DNA from: an uncultured bacterium
GTDB taxonomy: Bacteria > Verrucomicrobiota > Kiritimatiellia > RFP12 > CAIWXQ01
Direction: 5' to 3'
Assembly (NCBI GenBank): GCA_903916675.1
Contig: CAIWXQ010000006.1
Span: forward strand, 17,425-81,424
DNA length: 64,000 bases
Part shown: positions 35,366 to 46,004 of the stretch, piece after piece
How the letters are laid out: the number at the start of each line of letters is the position of its first letter
Position numbering within the stretch: position 1 is the stretch's first letter
Translations under genes and position numbers: made by a program
The notes under the pieces: model-generated
What the model saw: the letters and a program-made list of their open reading frames with translations, nothing else
Databases searched by the model: none
Told to the model about the DNA's origin: nothing

Positions 35366-36886
35366 ATGCGCAAACCGAATGTCTTGTTCGTCATGACAGA
35401 CCAGCAGCGATGGGACACCATCGCGGCGCTCGGCAATGGCATCATCCGCACCCCCAACATGGACCGGCTGGTGCGTCGCGGCGTCGCGTGTACCAACGCC
35501 TACACCACCTGTCCCGTCTGCCTCCCCGCGCGCTACACCATCCGTACCGGCCGTGAACCGGCCCGCACCGGCGTCTTCAACAATCCGGACTCCGTCCATC
35601 AATCCGCGACCATGGAGGCCCGCTGCGGCACATTCCTTGCCCGGCAGATGGGGCAGCTCGGATACCGCACCTTTGGCATCGGCAAGTTTCATACCCGCCC
35701 CTGGGACCAGGATGTTGGCTTTGAAACGCAGCTGCACAGCGAAGAGCTGTACGAAGATGCCCGGCAGCGCCAGGGCGACGCCTTTGCGCGTTTTATCCGC
35801 ACGCAGCACCCGGAATACGACTGGATCGACATGCTGCAGGGCGAGCGCGCCGAAATGTACTATGTCCCGCAGATGAGCCCGCTGCCGGAAGCCCTCACCG
35901 TCGAAAGCTGGGCTGCGGACCGCGCCGTGGAGCAGCTCGCGCGCCGCGCGGCAGACCCCCGTCCGTACTTCGGCTTTGTATCCTTTATCGGGCCGCATCC
36001 GCCCTGCGCGCCACCTCAGCCATACAATCGCCTCTACAATCCGGACCTCATGCCCAACCCCGTGCGTGGCGACCCGGGCGTGGACCACGCCGACGAGAAT
36101 ATCCCCTGGAACAACCATCTGGTGTGGGCGGAGGACATCAACGACAGCTGGGCGCGCCGGATCAAGGCGCGCTACTACGGCGAGATCACCTTTATCGACG
36201 ACTGCCTGGGGCGAATCCTCGACGCGGTGGAGGCGCGGCCGGATGCGGACAACACGCTGATCTGTCTGTTCACAGACCACGGCGACATGCTGGGCGACCA
36301 CCATGCCTGGCAGAAGGAGTGCTTTTTCGAGGCCTCCTGCCGCATCCCCCTGCTGCTCAGCTGGCCGGAGCAATTGCCGGGCAACGCACGCTGCGCCGAG
36401 CTCGCCTGCCTGACTGATTTGTTCGGTGTGGCCACCACTGCGGCCGGCGCACCAGAGCTGCGTGATGGCTCCGACCTGCTCGGCCTGCTCGCGGGCCGCG
36501 CATCGCCGCGGCGCGAGCTGGTGGGCCAGTATGGCACACCCGGCACGCCAATGTTCCGCGCCATGGTACGCTCCGGACCCTGGAAATACATTTTCATGGC
36601 CAATGGCGGCCGCGAACAACTTTTCAACCTTGTATCTGATCCCGGAGAGACCACGAATTGCGTGGCGGACAACCCGCGCCTCGTGCAGCAGTTCCGCGAG
36701 GCAGCTGCGCGGTCCATAGATACCCCGCTCGGGCGCCCGGCGCTGCAGAACAACAGTCTGCGCGCCTTCCCGTTTGCCACCCGCTTGCGGGAACGCATCC
36801 TGCAGTTCGACCTGGCCCGCGGAATAACCGATTTTGGCCCGACACCTTCGGACCCTTCCACAACTGCCGGCTGCGCGCTGCCGTAA
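35366..36886 (+). CDS. Sulfatase (Cys-type)
   Basis: The 506-residue protein starts RKPNVLFVMTDQQRWDT, with the metal-binding Asp. It holds the sulfatase signature C52-L-P-A-R56 followed by YTIRTG. The Cys would be converted to formylglycine. Further motifs are FGIGKFHTRP, CLFTDHGDMLGDHHAWQKE and LFNLVSDPGETTN. It hydrolyses sulfate esters on a glycan or small molecule. No signal peptide is evident, so the enzyme may be cytoplasmic. It begins 69 bases after the regulator gene. The neighbouring SUMF1-like proteins look degenerate, so its maturase is probably encoded elsewhere. Confidence 0.9.
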   Translation: MRKPNVLFVMTDQQRWDTIAALGNGIIRTPNMDRLVRRGVACTNAYTTCPVCLPARYTIRTGREPARTGVFNNPDSVHQSATMEARCGTFLARQMGQLGYRTFGIGKFHTRPWDQDVGFETQLHSEELYEDARQRQGDAFARFIRTQHPEYDWIDMLQGERAEMYYVPQMSPLPEALTVESWAADRAVEQLARRAADPRPYFGFVSFIGPHPPCAPPQPYNRLYNPDLMPNPVRGDPGVDHADENIPWNNHLVWAEDINDSWARRIKARYYGEITFIDDCLGRILDAVEARPDADNTLICLFTDHGDMLGDHHAWQKECFFEASCRIPLLLSWPEQLPGNARCAELACLTDLFGVATTAAGAPELRDGSDLLGLLAGRASPRRELVGQYGTPGTPMFRAMVRSGPWKYIFMANGGREQLFNLVSDPGETTNCVADNPRLVQQFREAAARSIDTPLGRPALQNNSLRAFPFATRLRERILQFDLARGITDFGPTPSDPSTTAGCALP

Positions 36887-37033
36887 AACAGCATAGTCTG
36901 GTGCGTAAAACATCTACTGGCAGGTATGCGGAACCGCGGTGTAATATATGTTCAACTGGCGGGGGATATCTTTCTCTTGCCAGAGATGCGGGAAGCAACC
37001 AGAACAGCGTATCCTGACGCATGAGGTGTGAAA

Positions 37034-37738
37034 ATGAAGTGCAGAAATGATGTCATTCGGTTGGGTATCTCCGTGGCGCTGGCGGTCCTGCTGGCCGCCC
37101 CTTTGCTGGCCACCAATTATGTTTGGACGGGCAGTGCCGGGGACAGCAATTGGATGACCTCTGCCAACTGGGTCACCAACAGGGTCACTGCTGCCAATGG
37201 CGCGTACCCGGGTACTAACGACGTGGCAACCCTGACCAACAATACCGCCGCAGGGTTCACTGTAATTCTGAACCTGAACGGGTCCTCCATCGGCAATCTG
37301 GGAGGCGGCACCGTGACCAACGGTCTTGCCGGACTGATCCTTTCCAATTCCCTGGGCACAGCCACGCTGATCATCACCAACGGCACGCTGGTGACGACCG
37401 GAGCCGGGGGTGTCGTCTTCTCCAGCAACAGCGTATTGGAAATTGACAACAACGGCGTCTTTACCAACGCGAACACTTCAACCGGGGTGAAAATAGTATG
37501 CACAAACTTTGTGCTGAAGCTCGGCGGCGGAGGCCTGTACTCGCCCGGCAGCTGCGGCACGACTGCCCTCCAGTCACAGCTCGGCAACTCTATCCTCACC
37601 ATCCAATCATCTTCGAACGGTTTTGGCGGTGCGTTCTACCTCAATCCCTCTTCTGCTTATTGGGACCCCAGCGGGGGTGTCGGCAGTCGTAGTAACAATA
37701 CGATTGTGATGAACTGCGTCACCGGGTACTGCTCCTAG
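37034..37738 (+). CDS. Secreted beta-strand-repeat (autotransporter-like) protein, N-terminal part, ends at an in-frame TAG
   Basis: The signal peptide LAVLLAAPLLAT is followed by YVWTGSAGDSNWMTSANW, typical of PVC autotransporter-associated strand-repeat proteins. Thr/Asn/Gly-rich repeats follow. GAGG lies 7 bases before the ATG at 37034. A TAG at 37736-37738 ends the frame after about 234 residues, but the same frame continues with the same composition to 39388. A single base change (for example TAG to TGG) would restore a protein of about 784 residues. Confidence 0.7.
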   Translation: MKCRNDVIRLGISVALAVLLAAPLLATNYVWTGSAGDSNWMTSANWVTNRVTAANGAYPGTNDVATLTNNTAAGFTVILNLNGSSIGNLGGGTVTNGLAGLILSNSLGTATLIITNGTLVTTGAGGVVFSSNSVLEIDNNGVFTNANTSTGVKIVCTNFVLKLGGGGLYSPGSCGTTALQSQLGNSILTIQSSSNGFGGAFYLNPSSAYWDPSGGVGSRSNNTIVMNCVTGYCS

Positions 37739-39388
37739 CATGGATTCGCCCCGGGCGCGAATACTGCTTTCATAACCAATGATACCCTGTACGTCACCAA
37801 CAACGCGATCTTTGTCGCCCCGATTGCTTCGACCGGTGTTGGCTTTCCCGGCAGCAGCAATCTGCTCTACGTCGCCTCCGGGTGTACATATGTCGCACAG
37901 ACCCTCTACGCGGGAAATATCGGGTCCCTTGCTTTCCCGTGCGTTGGGAACATCGCAATCGTAAATGGCGGCACGATAAATTGCGCCGGCCTTTCGGTTG
38001 CTGTCGGTAGCGCGGCGGCTGCGGCTAACTCCAATGCCATGATCGTGAGTGGCGGCAATGCCAATGTGGCAACCAATTTCATCGCGACGGGTGACTCCAG
38101 CGTGGGCGCACTCGGGGCCAACTGCAACTTCCTGATCGTTTCCAATGGCGGAGTTGCGGCCTTTGGCGGAAAACTCGCTATCCCGCTAGTCACCGCCACC
38201 AATGCGTATGGCAACTACGCCCTCGTAACAGGCCCGGGTTCACTATTGAGGATAGCCACCCACAGCATGGGAAGCGCCCCCTCCAACGGCACCCAAAACG
38301 TAACCTCCAACAACGGGATGACGGTTGTCAACGGCGGAGTGGTCACCAACATAGGCAATCTCACCTTTCAAGGCTACCAGACCTATCTGAACATCGCCTC
38401 CAACGGAGCGTATTATTTTCCCATCTCTTCCACGTTTAAGATTGGCTGCCAAGGCATTGGCCCCGGCACCAATGACTCCTACTGCGGGATTAACGTGTCC
38501 GCCAACGGATTGCTTGACGTTGGTATAGCCAATGTTTCTGTCGGCATCAACAGCAATGGCAACATCTGCAATTTCATAACCAACAGCGGCGGCATCCTGC
38601 AGTTTGCACAAACGGCGCCCACCATTGCTGTCGGCAGCAACGGGCTGACAGGGGCCAGCGCGAACGGCAACAACATTACGATCACGAACGGCACGCTTTC
38701 GTTCCGTAACGTCAACAACGCCAGTGTGTACTGCAACCAGGGCGCCTATAGATGGGGTTCGTCGACGACGAGTGGCGGTCCGATCACCTACCTGGGCACC
38801 AACAACACCTTCATGCTGAACGGGATCAACAGCGGGTGCACGAACAACAGTGGCCTCCCGGCAAACCAGAGCTACACCTTCAGCGCGGGGTATAATTCCA
38901 CCAACTGGGCTGGTCTGGTGATGGTCAACGGCACCGCGTCGCGACCCACGATGTACACGAACGGCTTCGTGACCATCGAATCCACGGGCTGGGCGACGTT
39001 CTCCAACGGCTACGCCGTGGTCGCCAGCAATGTCACGTGTGCCGGCACGATGAACATTGCGAACAGCACCGTGACCTTTGGCTCCAATCTGGTCTTGCAG
39101 AGCGGCTTCACGCTGAACGTGTCCTCGAACTCGACCACCCCCACGGTGATCAACGTGGTGAAGGATCTGGACCTGTCATCGGCCTCCAGCGGGACCATCA
39201 ATACCACGGGCCTTCTCCAGAACAACCCGGCCCAGGTGACGCTCTGTACTGTCTCCGGCAGCATCCTCGGTTCGCCGGGGAACTGGACCGTGACAGGGCC
39301 ACTAGGCTATAAGTACGTCGCCTCCGCGAGCGGGAATAGCCTGATTCTCCAGCAGGTTCCATCCGGCTTGATGGTCTTGATCAAGTAA
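37739..39388 (+). pseudogene. Secreted strand-repeat protein, C-terminal part, in frame after the stop at 37736
   Basis: From 37739 the frame is open to the TAA at 39386-39388. It reads HGFAPGANTAFITNDTLYVT and then many Asn/Ser/Thr/Gly repeats such as MIVSGGNANVATNFIATGDS, with no stop. An internal ATG at 38039 could start an independent product but has no signal peptide. The C terminus (LILQQVPSGLMVLIK) resembles a short anchoring end. The simplest reading is one gene broken by a point mutation or sequencing error. Function is probably surface display or adhesion. Confidence 0.6.
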
Positions 39389-39540
39389 GCCGGGCCGGGG
39401 TTCGGCCCAATCCGTGCCGAAGCAGATGGCAGTTGAAGCGGGACGTAAAAGCCGCAACAACGCCTCGCAGCGTATTGCCCACCCCTTGCGGGTTCGCAAA
39501 TCAGGGGCCGGCTGATGCCGGCCATCGGGAGGGCGGATTC

Positions 39541-41997
39541 ATGCACGGCGCACGGATGGCAAGCATCGTCTCGGTGATTCTGGCTGTGTTTCTTTCTGGA
39601 ATGTGCGATGCCGCGGATGCCGCGAATCCCCGGGCGCAGCCAGCCGCAACCAGTGTGCTGGATGCGAAAGAATACAGGCTGGCCAACCGGAACATTGCCC
39701 GCACAATTGCCTGGCCGGGCGGAAGACTGGCCACGCGGACGATTGAGAATCTCCTGGCCGCACGGATCTACTTGCTGGAGGGCGATGAGTTCGAGATCCG
39801 GCTCGATGGGTCGGATCAACCCGTCACCGCAGCCACAGCCCGGGTCACAGGCGCAGAAGTGCAGAACATCGAAGGCGGCCAGCGCCTGGTAATGAGTCTG
39901 AGCGTCCCGGCGCTGTCCGGCGCCGTGCTGCGTGTGCTGTACGAGCTCAAGGACGCTGATTTCTTCGGCCGGAAATGGATCGAGATGGATCCGCCCGAGG
40001 GAATCAGACTCCCGGTGGCATCGCTGGCCGTGGAATCACTGAAGTTTCCGGCTACAGCCGCCTGTTCCTACGTGGCAAAGGCAAAAGGCCAGCCAGTCTT
40101 CATGGACGACAACCTGTTCCTGGGCTTGGAATGGCCCGGCGCTGCCAATGGTTTCGATAAAAATGTGTATTCTGCCACGCATTGGCCGGCGTGGGATGTG
40201 GAGAAGGGATTTTGTTCCAAGAGGGCCGTGTGGGGTGCTGCGCCAGCCGGCGAGGTCAGCCACTGGTTCATTGAAAAATATGTGTCTGTCATGCGACTGA
40301 CACCGCCGCCCGCCGTGCGGTTGATGCACGAACCCTACTACAGCGGCGAACTGGGGTTCAATCTGGGTGTTTTTCAGAACCGGGTCGCCGGCTATCGTGA
40401 CAATCTGGTGAAGAAATACGGGGTGAAGTTGGACAGTTACGGCATCACCCTTGCCTGGTGGTATGGCGGTTCCGACATCTTTGAGCCCAAGTTGCCCGAA
40501 ACATTCCAGGCTGCCCAGAAGATTCTCCAGACAGATCTTCCCGGTTGCAACCTCGCTCTGTACTGGCCTTTCTGTGGCACAGCCCTGCAGCCTCCGAGCC
40601 AGGACTTTGTCAAAAAGTACGGGTATGAGACCACCTCGGATGCCTACTGTACGGTAGGGCCAAACTTTGCCAAGGCTGCCCGGGAAAAAATCCGGCACAA
40701 CCTGGTTGATCTGGGCGTCAACTACTTCTGCGACGACAACTACAAGTTCAGGCCTTGCCAGGTGGCCGGGCACGGACATCGGATCGAAGGCGGCGCGGCG
40801 CTGGAGAGCCAGGTGGAGGGGTTGATGCGCTTCGCGCGCTTTGCCAAGGAGCTGAACCCCCATGCGTTGATACAACAGGGATATGTTTTTGTTCTTCCCG
40901 CCCCCTGGCTGCTGGCCGGCGGGTACGATAGCGTCGGTCTGCAGGGGACAGGGGCCGAAGCCGCCGCCTCTGCCGGCGTCGGGCCTCACCGGGAGCGCTG
41001 GATCAACGCCTATGACATCGGGCTGTATACCACCTGCGTCAAGATGCGCATCCAGATTCCGCCCAACTCGCTTGCCAGCACCATGCTCGTCAAGTGGCGC
41101 AAGTCCCTGGACAAGCTGACTCGTCCGGTGGAGGAGTGGGAACATGATGTCCTGATGTGCGCCGGCCGTGGCGGCATGATCTGGAGCGTCGCCATCCATG
41201 CGGATGAAACCACGGATGGGGAGTGGGCATTCCTGGCCAAAACCATCAACTGGGCGCGCACCAATGTCGCCATCCTGGCGAACAACACCCGTTTTCTGCC
41301 GGGGAAAGTCCAGGCAGAGGAGCCCTACGGCTACAGCCACACCAAGGGCGACCAATGCATCGTCTTCCTGCGCAACCCCGGCATGCCCGGCGCCCTGGAG
41401 CTGAAAGATGGCTGGAAGGCTCTGGCGGCCGCCAAGGAGGACGACATTCCCAAGGATTTTGCCGCAGCCGCCTGTAGCGAAGGCGCCTGGGAGAAGGTGG
41501 ACGATCTGGGCAAGTTCAAGGCAACGGGCAGCGAAGGGTATCTCCTCTACCGCTGCCAAATCAACGTGCCTGCTGCATGGAAGGGGCGGCGGATTTTCCT
41601 CTTTGGCATTACCGGCGGTCTCGATGTTGACAAGGATGTTTTCCTGAACGGCAATGCCCTCCCTGCAGAGGTGGGCGGCCCGAACGGAGGAGATGTTTCC
41701 AGTGCGCTGTCGTACGGAGTTGAGAACCTGCTGGCAGTCCGGATGAAGCTCAATCCGCGTGTGCCTGCCAGGAGACTGAACGGGCCAATCAGGCTTGCCA
41801 ACCTGGATGCCGAACAGCCCGTTCCATTCACCCTGGACCCGGCCGTGAGCGGCTTTGACCCCAAGTACAAGCACGCCACCGTCAAATGGGTGTACCCGGA
41901 GATGCGGACCGATCCGAAGACACTGGATGTCGGCAAGCCCTGCTCCTTTGCAATGAAGCCGTTCGATGTGCTGGTGTTTGCATTGCAATTGGAGTAA
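39541..41997 (+). CDS. Secreted glycosidase-like protein with C-terminal sugar-binding domain
   Basis: The 818-residue protein has a signal peptide (VILAVFLSGMCDAADA) and an SD GGAGGG seven bases before the ATG at 39541. A central TIM-barrel-like region reads YGITLAWWYGGSDIFEPKLP, CNLALYWPFCG and VNYFCDDNYKFRPCQVAGHG, with Asp residues that could be catalytic, as in clan GH-D alpha-galactosidase relatives. Near the C terminus there is a jelly-roll (YLLYRCQINVPAAWKGRRIF, DVDKDVFLNGNALP). A specific glycoside hydrolase family is not assigned; the role is inferred from fold and neighbours. Confidence 0.65.
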   Translation: MHGARMASIVSVILAVFLSGMCDAADAANPRAQPAATSVLDAKEYRLANRNIARTIAWPGGRLATRTIENLLAARIYLLEGDEFEIRLDGSDQPVTAATARVTGAEVQNIEGGQRLVMSLSVPALSGAVLRVLYELKDADFFGRKWIEMDPPEGIRLPVASLAVESLKFPATAACSYVAKAKGQPVFMDDNLFLGLEWPGAANGFDKNVYSATHWPAWDVEKGFCSKRAVWGAAPAGEVSHWFIEKYVSVMRLTPPPAVRLMHEPYYSGELGFNLGVFQNRVAGYRDNLVKKYGVKLDSYGITLAWWYGGSDIFEPKLPETFQAAQKILQTDLPGCNLALYWPFCGTALQPPSQDFVKKYGYETTSDAYCTVGPNFAKAAREKIRHNLVDLGVNYFCDDNYKFRPCQVAGHGHRIEGGAALESQVEGLMRFARFAKELNPHALIQQGYVFVLPAPWLLAGGYDSVGLQGTGAEAAASAGVGPHRERWINAYDIGLYTTCVKMRIQIPPNSLASTMLVKWRKSLDKLTRPVEEWEHDVLMCAGRGGMIWSVAIHADETTDGEWAFLAKTINWARTNVAILANNTRFLPGKVQAEEPYGYSHTKGDQCIVFLRNPGMPGALELKDGWKALAAAKEDDIPKDFAAAACSEGAWEKVDDLGKFKATGSEGYLLYRCQINVPAAWKGRRIFLFGITGGLDVDKDVFLNGNALPAEVGGPNGGDVSSALSYGVENLLAVRMKLNPRVPARRLNGPIRLANLDAEQPVPFTLDPAVSGFDPKYKHATVKWVYPEMRTDPKTLDVGKPCSFAMKPFDVLVFALQLE

Positions 41998-42105
41998 AGG
42001 GGAAAGTCAACGGGAACGCCGCGGGGCTGCACAGCGCAATGGCCGCACGATGAAGACCAGGCCTGATTTCTTTTTTATCAGACGCTGATCAAGTGGGGAT
42101 TATTC

Positions 42106-43266
42106 ATGAGATTCACGACCTTCGGCAGCACCGGGATCAAAATATCGGCGCTGGGGTTCGGCTGCATGCGGTTTCCGATGATCAAAGTCAATGGCCGCGA
42201 TGTGGTGGACGAAGATCAAGTGGCCGAAATGATTCATCGCGCCTATGCGCTGGGTGTCAACTATTACGACAGCGCCTACTTCTACTGCAACGGATTAAGC
42301 GAGGCCGCCCTGGGCAAGGCCTTGCAGGGCTTTCGCGATCAGGTGCTGGTGTCCACCAAGAGCCCCGGCCATCTGCTGAAGAAGCCGGGGGATTTTCGGC
42401 GCATCCTCGAGGAACAGCTGCAACGGCTGGGCACGGATGTGATTGATTTCTACCATTTTCACGGCATCGGCTATGACAAATTCTTTGCCATCGACAAGCT
42501 GACCAACTGGCAGAGCGAGGCCTTCCGTGCCAGGGAGGAAGGGCTGATCCGGCAGATCTCCTTCTCGTTCCACGATCGTCCGGAAAACATGATCAAGCTG
42601 ATCGACTTGGGGCTCTTCACCTCGGTCCTGTGCCAGTATAACGCGATTGACAGGAGTAATGAGCCCTCCATTGCCTACGCCCGGGCCGCGGGGCTGGGCA
42701 CCGTTGTCATGGGCCCCCTGGGCGGGGGAAGGGTTTCGGGGCTTCCGGCTGATGTGGCTGCCCGCCTGGGGGTGCAGGTTAAAAGTAACGCGGAGCTGGC
42801 CCTGCGCTTTGTCTTTGCCAATCCCCATATCGATTGCGCCCTTTCCGGCATGGCAAGCCTCGCGATGGTGGAGGAGAATGCGGCCATCGCCGCACGCGGC
42901 GACCCCCTGAGCCAGCTGGAGGTCAAGGCCATCAATGAGTTGATGGCGGAGAATGCAAAGCTGGCCCAGTTGTATTGCACGGGGTGCGGCTACTGCATGC
43001 CCTGCCCGGCACAGGTGAACATCCCGCACACCTTCAAGATGATGAACATTTACAGGATTTACGGGATCAAGGAGTATGCCAGGTCCGGCTATGCCGATAT
43101 TGGCGTCAACCAATGGCTCCCCGGGAAGCTGGCCGACGCCTGTACGGAGTGCGGCCTCTGCGAAACCAAATGCCCGCAGAAGCTTCCCATCCGGAAGCAA
43201 TTGAAGGAAAGCCACGAGGCGCTCGCAAGTCCGGCCTCTGCTCCCCCGGCTGCGCTGCCGGGATGA
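42106..43266 (+). CDS. Aldo/keto reductase with C-terminal 4Fe-4S motifs
   Basis: The 386-residue protein starts FGSTGIKISALGFGCMRFPM and has the aldo/keto reductase tetrad: Asp and Tyr in YYDSAYFYCNG, Lys in LVSTKSPG and His in FYHFHG. The C-terminal 100 residues hold CTGCGYCMPCP and CTECGLCETKCPQ, two ferredoxin-like cysteine clusters. This is the COG1453 type common in anaerobes. It probably reduces a carbonyl or sugar using an electron carrier other than NADPH alone. SD GGGGA lies 6 bases before the ATG. Confidence 0.88.
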   Translation: MRFTTFGSTGIKISALGFGCMRFPMIKVNGRDVVDEDQVAEMIHRAYALGVNYYDSAYFYCNGLSEAALGKALQGFRDQVLVSTKSPGHLLKKPGDFRRILEEQLQRLGTDVIDFYHFHGIGYDKFFAIDKLTNWQSEAFRAREEGLIRQISFSFHDRPENMIKLIDLGLFTSVLCQYNAIDRSNEPSIAYARAAGLGTVVMGPLGGGRVSGLPADVAARLGVQVKSNAELALRFVFANPHIDCALSGMASLAMVEENAAIAARGDPLSQLEVKAINELMAENAKLAQLYCTGCGYCMPCPAQVNIPHTFKMMNIYRIYGIKEYARSGYADIGVNQWLPGKLADACTECGLCETKCPQKLPIRKQLKESHEALASPASAPPAALPG

Positions 43267-43470
43267 AACCATCAGTATGCGGCCTTCTCAATAGCCGATG
43301 TCCGGACAATCACCTGTTTGGTGAGATGCAGAATGGTTGTTGGCAACGGCGGGTGAATCGTGCATCCTGTACCTGTGGCCGGGGTCGGCCTGACCAGCTC
43401 CGAACTTCTTCCTGTCATGGCTGAGGCATCGGGATATCAACGGTACATGACACAGAAGAGGGATTCAGCT

Positions 43471-43764
43471 ATGGATATCTATGTAGGCAACCTCCCATAC
43501 GAGGTCACGGACGCCGAACTGCAAGCGCACTTCGAGCCGTTTGGCAAGGTGACTTCGGCACGCGTGGTGATGGACAAGGCCACGGGACGCGCCAAGGGAT
43601 TCGGATTCGTCGAGATGACCGACCGCGCGGAGGCTGAAAAGGCCATCGCCGGGACCAATGGCGCAGACTTCAAGGGGCGCCCCCTGCGCGTGAACGAGTC
43701 ACAGCCCAAACCCCGTGATGATCGTGGCGGCGGCGGCGGGTTCGGCGGCGGCAAGCGCTGGTAA
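43471..43764 (+). CDS. RNA-binding protein with a single RRM domain
   Basis: The 97-residue protein is one RRM domain with RNP2 IYVGNLPY (residues 3-10) and RNP1 KGFGFVEM (42-49), then a short Gly-rich tail (GGGGGFGGGKRW). Such proteins bind single-stranded RNA and often aid cold or stress adaptation. The ATG at 43471 gives the standard domain length; a longer frame begins upstream but encodes nothing conserved. GAGGGA precedes the start. A Rho-independent terminator follows at 43790. Confidence 0.9.
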   Translation: MDIYVGNLPYEVTDAELQAHFEPFGKVTSARVVMDKATGRAKGFGFVEMTDRAEAEKAIAGTNGADFKGRPLRVNESQPKPRDDRGGGGGFGGGKRW

Positions 43765-43789
43765 TCCGGTCGTTCGACAGGATTGCTCA

Positions 43790-43823
43790 GGGCATCGGTG
43801 CATCCGCATCGGTGCCCTTTTTC
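43790..43823 (+). terminator. Rho-independent terminator after the RRM gene
   Basis: GGGCATCGGTGC-ATCC-GCATCGGTGCCC forms a 12-base stem with two G-U pairs and is followed by TTTTT. It lies 25 bases after the stop codon. Confidence 0.85.
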
Positions 43824-44032
43824 ATTACCCGTACGTGTTGTCATGTGGCAGTTCTGGTGGTAGGGCAGCCAGTCCCTTGGCCGCAGCAGCACAGGGCACT
43901 GCGCGCGAGACGCGCCGATGGAGTTGGCGGGATCGAGGTTCTTGCCGGAAAGGTAGCAACTGTCTTTTCTTTTAGGAGCTTCGGGTTGGAAATCGATGGT
44001 TTGAGGAGGGGGTGCGGGGGGGAGGAACACGG

Positions 44033-45225
<1,193 letters not shown>

Positions 45226-45231
45226 GAGACA

Positions 45232-45529
45232 AGGGACGGCTCGGAGAGCCATCCCTACCCGTGCGGAAAGCACAAATCTTTATGACGCTGCGTATAGAAT
45301 CCGAGACGGCCGGGACGGAGGCCGGCCCTCCAAAACGCCAACAAACTTACAGTTCTTTCGTGACTGGGGGGCCGGCCTCCGTGACCGATTCTGAGATGGG
45401 TTCTAGACAGAAATAGACAGTATTAGACACGAAACAGCCCCCCTCCTTCCGGACATAATTTTTCGCATCTAGCTGTTCATCAACGAATTACAGCCGAATT
45501 GCAGCGTTGTGACCGGTGTTTCGTGTCTA
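45232..45529. repeat. Cluster of intergenic inverted repeats beside the IS element
   Basis: Three inverted pairs are stacked: AGGGACGGCT/AGCCATCCCT at 45232-45256 (one mismatch); a perfect 14-base ACGGAGGCCGGCCC at 45315-45328 with its complement at 45369-45382; and a perfect 12-base TAGACACGAAAC at 45424-45435 with its complement at 45518-45529. No convincing gene lies in 45226-45533. Confidence 0.65.
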
Positions 45530-45533
45530 TTTT

Positions 45534-45641
45534 TCATCGGGTTGTTCCTGGTTGCCGAAGAAGGTGTTTAGCCACGTTCACATCGTCCGTCATAGGAACC
45601 TCCCCGAGAACAACCTGACTTTTGCGACCCTTCTTTTGCAT
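45534..45641 (-). CDS. Possible small protein, 35 residues
   Basis: The frame encodes MQKKGRKSQVVLGEVPMTDD and ends HLLRQPGTTR. It is preceded by AAAGGAG seven bases before the ATG, a textbook ribosome-binding site, which is the main support. No family is recognised. It starts with basic residues and could be nucleic-acid binding, but this is speculation. The gap 45642-46004 upstream holds a TATAAC box and repeat-like words (GTCACGAAGAGCCACAAGGA near 45742) but no other gene. Confidence 0.35.
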   Translation of the reverse strand: MQKKGRKSQVVLGEVPMTDDVNVAKHLLRQPGTTR

Positions 45642-46004
45642 AACAAGCTCCTTTCCTGTGAATATGGCAGTTATACACCCTGCAAATTTAACCATGAGTG
45701 TAGGCCAGCCGCTGGGGCCGAAAATGCAACACTGTGAAACGTCACGAAGAGCCACAAGGACGAGAAAAATTTACTTGATACCTTTTTTGAGGAGGCGGGG
45801 GAAGCAGTGGGCAGTGACCGGGCCTCCGGGCTGGTCTGTAATCGTGAAGATGAGTCAGTAGCGCGCCCGCGCCACTCTCAATCCCGGCCTTGCCTTGTGC
45901 TGGCTGGTTTGCCATAGTTAATTCTCTTTGCGCCAAGCGGGAGGAGCCGTCCCCAGCAGCTGGGCGGCCACTGCCGGACACACGTGTCGGAGGATGTGTT
46001 GCTC

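Noticed and set aside
39392..39408. GGGCCG-GGGTT-CGGCCC hairpin after the strand-repeat gene
   Set aside because: Stem is short and no T-run follows, so a terminator call was not made.
40036..41988. 650-codon open frame on the minus strand
   Set aside because: It is exactly antisense to the glycosidase-like gene at 39541-41997 and its translation has no recognisable motif; GC-rich codon bias creates such shadows.
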